Origin: Cornus controversa
Lineage: Eukaryota > Streptophyta > Magnoliopsida > Cornales > Cornaceae
DNA: 64,000 nucleotides
Direction: 5' to 3'
Assembly: GCA_026545225.1 (NCBI GenBank)
Contig: CM048850.1
Location: 3,968,001-4,032,000 of the forward strand
The notes below the pieces were generated by a model. It made no database searches, was not told where the DNA came from, and saw only the letters and a program-made list of their open reading frames with translations. Shown piece after piece: positions 1 through 11,480 of this stretch; the first letter of the stretch is position 1, and each line of letters starts with the position of its first letter. The translations under genes were made by a program, and so were the position numbers.

Positions 1-719
1 AGCACGGAGTGTTCACGTCAAAAGTGAAAGGGTGAGAAAAGATGAGCATTGGTTGTCTTGATTTGTAGCCTGACTGATTCGAGTAATTAGGTTCTTCGGG
101 GTATCTTAAAGCCTAGTGTCCTAAAGCCATCTGGTTTGGGAGTCATTGACTGAAAGCTTGCTACATGGATCTTTCAGAAAGCTTAATAAATCAAGACATT
201 GCACAACCAATAAAGCAATGGAAAAAAAAAGGAATGATGAAAAAAAAATGAAAAAGTCATGTATTCATGTTTGGAAGTATGATTTCAATAAGGGGAGCTA
301 GAGAGTTGAAGGGGTATGTGCCTTAATATATTCAGAGCTTGGTTATGGTACATGAGAGGACTGCTAGTTCACTTTTCACGAGGGAGCTAGAGTTGGTTAT
401 TTTGAGATATGTTAATGTGAATTATGCATGGGGACCATTGATTTGAATTGTGGAATTTGAAAGTTTGAAATTATTCTTGAATGCAAGTTTGTAACTATAT
501 ATTGTAATCTTCTTCTTGAATTAATGCTGAAACAGAATTTTGAATGTTTGTGGGTAACATTTCTAGAAACCCTCATGAGACTATACTCGTCCACTAGGGG
601 GAACCTAGGGGTTTAAAGGCTTGTTGCATGCTAAATGCAATTGTTTCTCCCACGAAAGTGGAGTTGGGTAGTTTAGTTAGTGTTTAATAGTTTTTTTGTT
701 CTAGTTTTGTTTTATTCTA

Positions 720-755
720 TTGCTAAGGGACTAGCAATATGTAAGTTTGGGGGTG
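720..755 (+). promoter_or_regulatory. Hairpin plus polypurine tract preceding the A1 3' LTR
   Basis: TTGCTAAGGGACTAGCAA (720-737) forms a perfect 6-bp stem with a 6-nt loop. It is followed at 744-755 by the purine-rich AGTTTGGGGGTG that directly abuts the LTR start. The purine tract is the expected primer for plus-strand DNA synthesis. The same hairpin and tract occur in A2, A3 (one stem mismatch) and D. Confidence 0.8.
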
Positions 756-2263
756 TGATAGGCGTTGAATGTTACGCATTCTAGCCTTTTAGCTTATGTA
801 TTTTATTCTCTTAGTGATAGATTATTTTGTTATTTTATTTTGTTTTAGTGTTTCGTATTTTCAGGGCCTTAATGATTATTTCAGTTAAAACCATAATTTT
901 GGGCTTTTAAAGAAGACATCCAAGATGGTTAGATGAAGCCTACATCAAGGAGATTCATTCAACTATTTATTTCAACTCAAATAAGCCTAAGTAAGAGGTC
1001 CTAGAGAATTACAGTTGCTTAAGAAGGTTTCGGGCCTGAAGTCCAAATTTGCGCATAATACAGTCTTAATCTTGTTTTGGAAAATGGACCAGAAGTCTTA
1101 TTTTCCAGCCTCGAATTGACTTAATATCGAAGCAAGATTGAATGAAATTTGATTCTGCACACTTTTGTATTTCATGAAAATTCCGTGAATCGGACTTATA
1201 GTGGGTCAAAAGTTGGGCCGAACGTCAGCAAGAAAAAACCCACCTGATTAGTGCTGCGAAAAAACCTAATTAATTTGTAATTGGATTAGGAATTTGGTGT
1301 ATTCTCTTGGGGCATAAAGTGAAGAATTGGAGGCTGAGTTGAGGGGAGATTACAGAGATTGGAGAGTTAGAGAGGGCTGAGGACAGAACAGAAGATACAC
1401 TTTGCAAAGCCATTGGAGAACGAAGTCATACGCGTAATTCATGAAGATGATGCCTTCTTCCTCAATAGTTGAAGCTTCTTCTTCTACCATGAGCGACTAG
1501 TTCATCCACTAGGGTTTTGATGTAGCCCTAACAAAGCATCAATGGTTTGATTGTTTTAATTATTGGAGACCTTTATATACATGCATAGATTGTGTAATTC
1601 AAAGGATTCTTATTATAGAATTGCGCAATAAAAGTCTTGTAAATTCAATCTCAATGATTTTTTATCTTGTCTTAGATATTTAGTTGTCGTTATTGAACTC
1701 AATCTCTCTTATTTTCTGTGATCATGAGAGCGATTATTACACAATGGTAATCATTGAATATATCATTAAAAGCTTTGATGGATTATGCCTAGAGAAGATG
1801 AACCATACTGCACCCTAGATTAGAATAGTTAGGCAGATGACCCATGCCAATCGAAGATAGTCCATGACTTAGCCTTAATCATATGTTATCTTCTTGACGG
1901 ATGAAGGTGAGCTTGTAGCCACCGACACCACTTATGCATGATGTAATTCCCCATAGTTGATTCAATTGACCATTGATTGTGGAGTTAGTGGTGAAGTCAA
2001 ATAGCCTAGATTTCTCTCATACTATCTTCACTTTCTATTTATTTTGATTTACTTTATTTTACTTTTTTTAATTAGTTTAAAAATCAGATTTCTTTTCTTT
2101 ATAAATTTAATTAGAATTAATTCCGTATTCCAACTCATCAGACCATAATCCCTGAGGTACGATACCTCTTTCGATAGCCCTATTCTGCAAGGAATTTGTT
2201 TTATTGCGAAGCGTGGAAATTTTTGATTGATATACTTTTTGAGTCACACTCACACACGAATCA
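756..2263 (+). repeat. 3' LTR of A1 (1508 bp)
   Basis: It starts TGATAGGCG and ends ACGAATCA, giving the TG...CA ends expected of an LTR. It matches the two LTRs of A2 and the single LTR of A3 over its full length. It includes a conserved stretch near the 3' end, a GGTATCG/TACCTC motif around 2155-2180, also seen in modified form in the D LTRs. No open frame is supported. Confidence 0.88.
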
Positions 2264-2790
2264 CGATCCTAAGATGGATTGAAATGACAAGTACAATTCA
2301 TCAAAAAACCTACAGGATTTTGGAATGTCAACAGTGCTGAGAGTGTGTTTTAGTTGATAGATGGTCGATACATGTACGATGCATCAAACCTTCGATGCAT
2401 TGAAATCCTCATTTTGATGATCAAAATGTAAAGATTCTGTATTTTTATAGAGAGGTGAAAGGGGATGTTTGAGGGGCCCATTGAAGATATTATGGTCTAC
2501 AGTGCACGTACATACGTGTACATTTGAAATGGTATGCTTCTGTGGTACTAGAGAGATAGAAAAGAGTCCGTTGGGGTTGACGAATAGGTTCACACTTTGA
2601 ATTTGAGGCTGGTCCGGGAAAGTCACAGTTATCCAGATTTTGTGGCGTGACAGTGTGGTATCAGAGCATGGTACCTTAGTAAGAGTGTCGAGGTAAAATC
2701 TTGGTATCAAAGTATGATATCAAGAAGGATTGTGGTTCAAAATGTGGCTCAGTAAACATAATAACACTTGGTTTTTGTGAGTAGGGAACT
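2264..2790 (+). mobile_element. C5: chromovirus LTR 3' end, primer site and leader fragment
   Basis: The sequence resembles the 3' parts of LTRs C1, C2 and C3. It carries the shared stretch ending in ACAGGATTTTGGAATGT (2322-2338), degenerate TTCGATGCATCGAA boxes (about 2377-2404) and an LTR end GGCGTGACA at 2652. A tRNA-Met-type primer site follows. A1 interrupts it on the left and element G replaces it on the right. The right boundary is approximate. Confidence 0.7.
2656..2667 (+). promoter_or_regulatory. Primer binding site, initiator tRNA-Met type (C5)
   Basis: TGGTATCAGAGC lies three bases after the LTR terminus ACA. This is the usual minus-strand primer site of many plant Ty3/gypsy chromoviruses and Ty1/copia elements. 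Confidence 0.8.
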
Positions 2791-2808
2791 GGGGCATGAC
2801 AACTCCAG

Positions 2809-5468
2809 TTAGATAGTGTCAAATTGTTCCACCAATTGAAGAGCCAATGAGTGAAATAGCCTCAACTGCCAAGCTAGGCACCGAAAATCCTCAAATATTT
2901 GGCTGAGGACCAGATTTGAATCTCCTATTATGTGTACATCTTTAACTGACATTTCTAATAGGATTTGTAGATCGATGATCATAGCCTCATATTTTTTGTG
3001 GTTATTGGAGCACTTAAAATCTAAGAAGAAGGAAAAATCTATCCTTCTCTCGCTTGGGGAGACGATCATTATTCCTGCTCCAGCTCTATCGCAGGTACTA
3101 GAACTGTCAAACATCAATGTCTAAGGCGTTATGAATAAGACTATCAATTTTAGTTCATCTGTAATGTATGGATCGATATCAGTTGACAGGTGGTCAGCCA
3201 GGAACTCGGCCAATGCCCTACCCTTGACTGACTTTTGAGGGATATGAACTAAGTTAAACTCCATCAAGGCCAATGACCATTTGCCTATTCGACCCATGAT
3301 CAAAGGTCTTGATAACATATATCTGATGAGGTTAGTTTGGTAGATCACATAAACTAATACCAGCAACATGTATACTCTTAGCTTCATGGCAGAGAAGTAC
3401 AAGGCTAGACATAATTTCTCAATCAACGTATATCTACACTCGATTGGGGACAGGACCCTGCTTAAATAATAGATAGCTTGTTCATTTCCTAACTCATTAT
3501 CCTGGGCTAACATGCTTTTGATCGACTCATCAGTTGTCGATAAATAAAGCTTCATCGGCCACTTCTTTCTTGGAGGCATCACAACAGGTGGGTTAGCCAG
3601 ATATTCCTTTATTCTCTCAAATGCTTGTTGGTGTTTGTTGCCCCACATGAATTCCTCTTGAACTTTAAGTTTCAACAGAGGGGAAAAAGTGTGAATTTTC
3701 CCAGCACAATTCGAAATGAATCGTCTTAGGAAATTTATTTGGTCAATGAACCTTTGGAGTTGTTTCTTATTACTAGGTGCCATGGCATTTATAATTGCTT
3801 TGGTCTTGTTTTGATTGACTTCTATGCCGCGTTGATGTACTAGAACCCCAAGAAATTCCCAGCCGATACTCCAAAAGCACATTTATTGGGATTCATCTTC
3901 AACATATGGGCCTACTTTCTCTCGATGGTGGCCCTGAGATGTATCAGGTGTTGCCTTTTGGCTGATGAATTTACTACTACATCGTCTATATAAACCTCTA
4001 TGAAACAGCCGATCATGTCATGGAATATGGCATTCATTGCCCTCTAGTAAGTGGCCCTAGTATTCTTCAATCGAAAAGGCAATACCACCCATTCAAATGT
4101 TCTGATCGACCCTGGACATCTGAAAACCATTTTTGCAATATCCACTTCTGCTATGTATATCTGATTATAGCCTGAGTGTCCATCCATGAAAGACATAACT
4201 TCATTTTTGGGGGCCGAGTCTATCAACTGATTTGCCACTGGCATGGGATACTCATCTTTTGGGGTAGCTAAGTTCAAATTTTTGAAGTCGATACACACTC
4301 TAAGCTTCCCATTCTTCTTTATCACAGGTACAACATTACATATCCACTCTGCATATCTGGTTGTTTGGATGAAGCCTGCCTTCAAAAGTTTTTCTATCTA
4401 TTCCTTGACCTTAGAGATTACCTCTTGGGACATTCTTCTAGGCGGCTGCTTATATGGCCTATAGGCCTCTCAAATTGGCAGCTTGTGTTCCACTAGTTCT
4501 CGTGATAAACCTGATATTTCTTCATAGTTCCAAGCAAAACAGTCCTTAAATTCCTTTAACAATTCAATTACCTCGGTCTAAAATTTAGGCTCCAAAAGAG
4601 CACTAATGTATGTGGGTCAAGGATCATCGACCATTCCCAAATTCACTTCCGATAAAGGATCCTGAACCTTCGCCTTGAGGTCATCCAGTTTTGCCGGGGC
4701 TGATTCCAAAGCCGCTAGTTGAATTACATCCAATTTTCCATCTTCAGCTTTGAGAACTTCAGCCATGTTGGCCAATAGTTCATGATAAAATTGTTCCACT
4801 TTGGTGATTCTCTGTTTAACTAAATATGCTCTTAAGCGAGCACAGATGGCCCTGAAGGCCTACCTTCTTTTGACCTCTTTATTAGGTTTGTCTATCATCA
4901 TTAACTATCCTCTCTGAATAAGACTTAGGCCGATGGAGCTCTAGCATCAGCCGATGCACTTCATCAACAGTTCCTTTACCTCCAAATCCACCAGCCCCTT
5001 CCTCATTTTAGCTAAAGTAGGTCGACCCATCTTGTCTCTGCTAGTAAACTTAATCAGGGCACAAGCCTTATCATATAGTGTAGCCTTAGCAACATATACT
5101 TTGGTTACAAAAGATCTATTAGTAGCTTCTATTATTTTAACTTCATCTCTTTCCCATAGGATCAACATCTGATGTAATGATAATGGAATACAAATATTGG
5201 GATGAATCCAATCGAGACCTAGAAGCAAGTTATAGGCCACTATCAATTCAATAATAAAGAAGGTAGTGAACGAAGATCGACCGCCAACAGTGACCTCCAG
5301 AGGGAGTATTCCTTCGGTGTTCATGGACCCACCATTAAATCTACTGATTGCAACGTCTGTAGGAATCACATCTTCCATGTTTCCCAAAATTTTCATTGTC
5401 ATTGATGGGATAACGTTTATCACTGACCTATTATCGACTAGTACTTGGTTGATTGGCTGGCCTTCCAC
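2809..5468 (-). pseudogene. pol: G pol remnant: protease, RT, RNase H, archaeal-type RNase H
   Basis: Minus-strand fragments follow the order of a Tat pol. 5468-4947 is an aspartic protease in which the expected active-site D-G/S-G/S reads VDNRSVINVIP, so the glycine is replaced by arginine. 4385-4044 is the RT fingers/palm (VCIDFKNLN, FMDGHSGYNQ). 4010-3980 encodes the catalytic YIDDVVV. 3882-3121 is RT connection and RNase H (YYLSRVLSP, LAEFLADHL). 3117-2809 is the second RNase H (FDSSSTCDRAGAG, KYEAMI, IIGDSNLVLSQI). Stops lie between the fragments, and integrase is missing. The Tat call rests on the second RNase H and the RT motifs. Confidence 0.8.
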
Positions 5469-5560
5469 CTATACTTTGACATACAATGGCCACAACTGTT
5501 GGGTCATGGCCACTGGTGGTCTTTCAAATACCACCCTATTAGCCGATGCAAAACTTTTCT

Positions 5561-8306
5561 TCAACACCTGTGGCTTATTGACTGATGTTGTCTTTGGTGT
5601 GGTTTCCTGTACTTCTTTGTCGATCTTAGGTTTAATAAGATGGACCATAGCACATAACTAGTTAAGTTTTGCTTGGAAAATGGCTGGCAGAATGAAGGCC
5701 ATGTTACATACCACCTTTTTTTGGAAATTTTTGAACTTGATTCAGTATCTTGCCATATGTTTGGGATCTTGATCGGATTGGTCCTCTTCTCGAGAGGACT
5801 CTTCATCCATGAATGTCATGGACATATCTACTGGCACGACTATGGTAGACTTTTGGTTGTGACCGTTAGATAATATTGCTTGGCCACCATCCTATTTCCT
5901 CCTCAATTCATCTCTCTTCCGCTGTAATCTCTACTTTTGAGCCTGAGTGGGGACTACTTTTAGCATCATGCTTCTAGGAAACTTGGGATGGGTTACTTTT
6001 GTCCATCGGTTATGGGCAACCATCAGTGGTTTTATTATTCTTGGTGTGTGAGGACTATTTTCCTTTCTTACCCATGTTTTTGGCTGATCTGACAATTCCT
6101 TCTTAAACCTTGGTGGGGTGTGATGAACATGAGTCATTCTATTGAACATCTCTCTTCCCCTGTGCATGGTAGCTTCTCCTTGTGACTGGATTCTTTGGAA
6201 GAGAAATCTATTTGCCATCGTCTGATCAGATTGACCTTGAGGGAACATGATCCTCTCATGCACACTTCTTCGAGTACCTTGCCCCCCGGGTCTGATTTCT
6301 TTGTTGCTGAGAACTTGACAATTTAGATAACATCCTCTTTCAATTAGGGCCAACTGAGCCTCTCGTAACTTGCGCTCTAACTCCTTTATTGTTTTATGAC
6401 TTGCTTGGTAACATACCACAGATCCTTCTTGGATGTTCGTCATCGGCCTTTGGAGTTAGGTCGATTACATTACTGGCAACAATCATGGGAAAAAAGGATT
6501 ATTGTCAACCCCTATAACCTCTATTTGTTTATTTGGGAATTTTAAAGTGCCTTCGTCAATTGCTTTCTACACAATATTATGAAACATCGTACAATCATTA
6601 GTATTATAGGTCCAAGAGTTATGACATTTACAATATTCTTTTCCCTTCAGCTCAGCGGCTGATGGGATTTTTTGCCCCTTGGGCAAAGTGATCTGTTTGT
6701 CTGCTAATAGATGATCAAAGATTTTATCAGTCATGGATAGATCGAATGAGTAAAATTTACCTATATCAGCCATTCCTCTTTTAACAGGATTGGCCAACCA
6801 TGAGATAGAATGAGAACCACTAGTGGCGGATTTGAATCTCACTAAGCTTTCACATATGTATGGCTTTTTAATGTGGACCTTGGCCAGATTTGCCTCGAGA
6901 TCCTCATTAATTTCTACCAAGAACACCTCTTAATTGGGATCTTTATAGTAAGTCCCCTATGATGAGTTTTTTTCCTCTTTTTCCTCATTGATGATTGATT
7001 CATATCAGGTAGTCCTATTGGCCAGCTCGAATATGTCATGGAATTCTATACCCTTGAACCTTTTCCTATGTTCGATGTCTAAACCATTTAGGGCTAACTT
7101 TGTAAATTCTATCTCAGGAAGGATCACTCAACATTTTAGTTGGGCCTTCCGGAATCTTGCTATGAAAGTTTCGACTATTTCCCCAAGTAATTGATTTAAC
7201 CTAGACAAATCAGCCAATGTAGCCTTTGGTTTCGAGCGATAAATTTGGGTATGAAATAATTCTTTCATTTGTTGCCAATTTACTACGAAATTTGGCCTCA
7301 AATTGGAATACCAAGTAAAAGCTATACCCGTTAGAGAACTGGGAAATAATCTTAATTTCCACATCTGATTAGCACCAGCCTTTCCACATTGGATTGTGAA
7401 GTGGCCGATGTACTCCAGTGTTGACTGATTTCCCTCTCCACTAAATGTAGCAAAGTTAGGGATTTTGTATCCACTAGGAGACTCCAATAAATCATATTCT
7501 GTGCTCCAGTGTTGACTAATTTCCCTCTCCACTAAATGTAACAAAGTTAGGGATTTTGTATCTAGTAGGATACTCCAATAAATCATATTCTTTAGGATAA
7601 GGTTTTCTAAAAGTGGGTCTATTAGTCCTCCTTAATCCTAAGGGTCGATAGATGTCGTCAAATCAGTTCTCAACAACATTTGGATTTAATTGTTGTTCAT
7701 GTTCTTGCTACCTCAGTGGCCGATCATTTTCTATTGCCCCCTATGTACGGGTGCAATCAAGGGGTCTTGTCTCTTTACCTTGTGGGGATTATCTCCACAG
7801 TTGATTGGACCTATGGAGTCATTTTGAGGGTGTACCTGCTGTTGCTCAGGCAGCCGTCTATTCATGGCCTCGATCATTAACTGGTTTTCAGCTTCACCAG
7901 GCTGAGAACTAGTAGATGGTAGACTACTTTGCATAGAAGGCTGAGGCAGAGATAATATTGGACCCTTCAGTTTCTGGTTAGTCTGCTAAACCCTCGGCTG
8001 AAGAGTCGATTCTTGAACATTAGAGTTCTGAGCGGTTGGTCTGTTCTGAATGATCGATTGTCTCATTATTATGTCTATTCGATCATTTGTATGAACACCA
8101 GTCTGAGTGATCTTCTTATCCAGTTGACCTACATTGACGTTAACCTCGCCAAGCTGAACACACATTGCATGTATGGCGTCCATCAAGACTACCATATCTG
8201 ACGGATCGGCCACGGGGTCTCCCATAGACTGAGGAACTTCTTCCTCTAGCTCATCATTGTTAGTGGCTGAGTGTTGTCTTGACCTTAGCTTAGGCGGCAT
8301 ATTCAC
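5561..8306 (-). pseudogene. gag: G gag remnant (Tat type)
   Basis: The minus-strand reading begins at ATG 8306 (MNMPPKLRSRQ). It continues through a capsid-like region (7360-7128, WKLRLFPSSLTGIAFTWY) and a segment typical of Tat gag around 6780-6567 (DKIFDHLLADKQITLP, YCKCHNSWTYNTNDC). The linker at 6443-5931 is basic and coiled-coil prone (ELERKLREAQLAL). The protein would coat genomic RNA. It is broken by several stops and by a 91-bp tandem duplication at 7415-7589 that shifts the frame. Confidence 0.75.
7415..7589. repeat. 91-bp tandem duplication inside G gag
   Basis: The block starting CCAGTGTTGACT at 7415 is repeated from 7506 with a few substitutions. The period, 91, is not a multiple of three, so the duplication itself disrupts the gag frame. 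The same DNA is read in two frames on the minus strand (LLHLVERE versus FATFSGEG). Confidence 0.85.
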
Positions 8307-8326
8307 AAATTTCTAACACCTTTCTT

Positions 8327-8343
8327 GTCCCACTGGGGTGCCA
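8327..8343 (-). promoter_or_regulatory. Primer binding site of G
   Basis: On the minus strand TGGCACCCCAGTGGGAC lies five bases after the LTR end (AACA, complement of 8349-8352). It begins TGG, as expected for pairing with a tRNA CCA tail. I do not assign the tRNA species. Confidence 0.65.
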
Positions 8344-8348
8344 AAATA

Positions 8349-9533
8349 TGTTCGATCTTAATTAATCAGCCAGGTAGGCCAATTGTTCACGGGCGTGCCA
8401 GAGCCATGGTATCAACTCGATTTAACTAATTGGTCGAACACTAGTATCTCCTTTGGAGGTCGTGTTGGATCAGGCTTGGCTAGAGAGAGAGAATATAAAA
8501 CTCCCTATTAAGTTATTCTCTTGCCTCAATCAAGAGGACTTTTAAACTGTGCACAAAGAATTGCGAGACTGAATCGTAGCAATGAGGGAGGTAGAAGGAG
8601 GGAGATGGAAGGAGGGAGGTAGAAATCGAGGGATAGATAAATGGATAGACTAATTAGAGGAGGTCGACAACAAGAAAATTGGAGGAGATAAAGATCGAGT
8701 GAGATATAGAGCAATATTCTGGAGAATATTGAGGGAGAGGGACAGATTGCACATGATGCAATTGTTTAATTATGGTTGTTGGGAACCCTAATACAAAGCC
8801 CTTTTGTATTTATTTATAGTAAAGATTACATCACTAACTGTAACCCTAAACCTAACTTACAAGATAATTGTGAAATAAAATAATAAAAGGAAATAAATCA
8901 ACTATATTCTAATGCCCCATGTCTGCAGCCTGTGATTATAGCATACTAACATCAGCCTTTCTAGAGTCCAAGTCTCACTCAACTTTATCCTTAATGCAGT
9001 CTTCATTTGTAAGAGTCCATGTTCAGCCAAGTCTTCCATGGTAGCAAAAATTCATAGGAGTCCTTGTTCAATACAAAACTGATCCATGCATGTACACAAA
9101 TCATATCTATACGTATATTCTGTATAGTCGACTTTGTAGTTACCACTTGTTTATAAGCCTTCTTACCTATAAGCAATTTTACCATATCAGCCTATTGTTC
9201 GCAGCCGTCGGCCTTCATAGAGTCCTATTTTAGACTTAACTCTTCACGACATGCCTCCTCCTTTAGTCTTCCACTTGGCATCAAATTAATTGGAGTCCAA
9301 ATCATCTTGGACTTCTTGCTTCCAATATGTAAAAATAGTTACACAACTATAAACAAGCATATACACGTATTTAAGCAACCATATACATATATTTGTGCCA
9401 GTAATCCCTTTAGGACAGCCTTGCTACCAACTCTCAGCCTTTAGAGTTTCTTTAGGAATGGACTCCTAATCAGCCCTTAGTCACAACCACCTCACCCTCG
9501 GCTGCCAAGTGGCACCAAGATTAGGTGCAAACA
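8349..9533 (-). repeat. 5' LTR of G (1185 bp)
   Basis: On the minus strand it runs TGTTTGCACC...GATCGAACA, so the outer four bases (TGTT/AACA) form a perfect inverted repeat. The primer site follows directly. Only one copy is present, because the 3' half of the element is missing. Confidence 0.75.
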
Positions 9534-10620
9534 CTATTAAAAAAATATTATTGCCTTTTAAAATTTATTATTGACTCACCTATTCTCTTTCTGTGAAACG
9601 TCTTGTGCAAGGCTCTCTCTCTCTCTCAGTTCTGTTTATAATCTCCAACAAGCCCACCAAAATATTTCTCTCTGTGTATTTCTGTGGCCGTCAACCATGA
9701 AGTGTCCTTCATTTGAATCTTGCAAAAATATACTTTCAGATTTTTTTATTAGATTCGATTTTCATCTTTCTATTTTATTTGATCTATTCTTATGTTTTAG
9801 AGCTATGCAAACATTGCGTAATAGGTGGTGTTTAACCCCTAGGCTTGCTTTTAAATTACCATGAAATAAAAATATTAGTTCAAATAGTTTAAAAGATATA
9901 ATTCTGCACTTTGATGAGCAAAGTTTAGGAATTGGGTGTAGGTGGTGGCCATTCCATAGACGAGGAGTGGTTTTATATGGGGAGTTAATTGGTAAAAGAC
10001 AAGGAGGGAGATAGAGTGAAAGCACAAGGGCAGTGCTCATTAACTGAGAGCTCCACGCTCCACTCCAAGAGAGGGAAGACAACAGCACAGTGAGACCTAT
10101 GAATTCGAATGAGATCTCTTAGGGAGACCCTTTGACCATTTTGAATCCATGTAGAATAGTTTCTACCGCATCTTACTATGCAGAAACAATAAAGATAGGG
10201 TTTTTGTAAGTCTAGAACAAAGATTAATAAAATATGGATTCCTTTTGGAATTTCCATATCCAAAGTCTTAAGCAGAAGGGTCAACTCGGGCAAGGTTTGT
10301 TGGGTCGGATAGGGAAGCAGAAGAATGAATAGATAGAACCGAAGCTGATGAATCAGATAAAGCACATGAGGTAGGCAGACGAAGGATAAGAGTAGAAGAT
10401 AGGATAAGGGTCCGAAGGAGTTGATGAGGTGGAATAGGGCAAGAAGCGCCTGACTACAAAGGCTAGAAGCTTTGTTTCCAGTACTGCCTACCTAGCAAAG
10501 CTAGAGCGGGAGGGTCTGAAAGAGAAGTCATACTGCTACTATGCCATACTGCTACTGTGCCACTTTGGCTTTGGGTTTGGCGGAAGCTTGTCAGAAAGGT
10601 GCTGCTTTCTTTGTGGTTTG
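9534..10620. other. Unassigned segment; possible organelle-derived DNA at about 9880-10620
   Basis: No retrotransposon similarity is visible. 9534-9880 is AT-rich with a short CT microsatellite (9610-9628). From about 9880 the base composition becomes more balanced and reads like plant mitochondrial intergenic DNA, for example around AAGCTAGAGCGGGAGG (10497-10512). Two short direct repeats of CATACTGCTACT occur at 10530-10556. Open stretches (about 97, 108 and 126 codons) overlap and lack recognisable domains. A mitochondrial origin is an impression from style, not a match. Confidence 0.3.
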
Positions 10621-11480
10621 CTATTCATTTCATTTCCACACAATAGTTCTTGAATTATTTACTTATGCTTGAACTAAACACTGAATAACACATTTATTTC
10701 ACTTTCAACAAATTTATTCATGGATTTAGTTATTTATACATCATTTCAATTCATTAATTCTATAATGAACACTAAACAACACACTTATTTCACATATAAA
10801 TAGATTAATTGTATAATAATCACCGAATAGCACACTTATTTCATTTTCAACGAGCTCATTCATAGATTTAATTATTTTATTCTCCATTTCGAAACATTAG
10901 TTCAATAATTCAGCAGACATAATTCTATCCTAGTAATTTCATTTCAACACAATAATTCATGAATTATTGGATGAATTACAACCCTATACTTGAACTAAAA
11001 ACTAAATAACATACTTATTTCCCTTTTAACAAACTTATACATGGATTCAGTTATGTTGTTCACAATTTAAAAAAATTGATTTTGAATTAAATAAACTTAT
11101 TTCATTTTATAAATTTCATTGCAACTCATTTATTCATTAATCAGACACTGATTAACACACTTATTTCATTTTAACACACATTCACAATTCATATCATACT
11201 TATTCTTTTAATTAATCATTGAAGAGCACACTTATTTTATTTAAACACACCTATTCAATCTTTTATTAGTCATTTCAAAAAATTAGTTCTAGAATTAAAC
11301 ACAATTATTTCAATTCATCTCATCTCATTCAAAACACTAATTCTTGAATGATAGCACACTTATGATTGAAATAAAAATTGAATCACACACATTTCATCTC
11401 AAGACACTTATTCATAAATTTAATACTTTAATTCATTATTGTGATACATTATTTATTATTGAATGAATGCTTTAGTTTGA
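10621..11480. repeat. AT-rich field of degenerate short repeats
   Basis: Variants of a block containing ACACACTTATTTCATTTT and CATTCATGGATTTAGTTATT recur irregularly, for example at 10686, 10778, 10830, 11008, 11156 and 11227. Spacing varies from about 50 to 180 bp. No coding potential is seen. It resembles an old, diverged minisatellite. Confidence 0.6.

Larger units (their letters stand above)
1..2263 (+). mobile_element. A1: 3' end of an Athila-like LTR retrotransposon (family A)
   Basis: The segment holds the last part of the internal region (1-755, noncoding) and a complete 3' LTR (756-2263). Its reverse complement recurs in A2 (29657-31900) and A3 (46252-48326), which fixes the boundaries. 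The internal part has no coding capacity and ends in a small hairpin and a polypurine tract. The right flank begins CGATC; the left end lies outside the window, so the target duplication cannot be checked. The element landed inside the palindrome cluster of an older chromovirus LTR (C5). Placing it in Athila rests on A2, whose gag resembles Athila gag. Confidence 0.85.
2791..9533 (-). mobile_element. G: 3'-truncated Tat-type Ty3/gypsy element
   Basis: Reading the minus strand: LTR (9533-8349), primer site, gag (8306-5561), protease (5468-4947), reverse transcriptase, RNase H, and a second archaeal-type RNase H (3117-2809). There is then an abrupt end at about 2790, with no integrase and no 3' LTR. 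A second RNase H after the normal one is characteristic of the Tat lineage. All coding parts carry stops or frameshifts, so the copy is dead. Confidence 0.82.

Noticed and set aside
9571..10365. Host gene in the non-retrotransposon gap
   Set aside because: Open stretches of 97-126 codons overlap on opposite strands, have no recognisable domain, and no splice-consistent exon series was seen.
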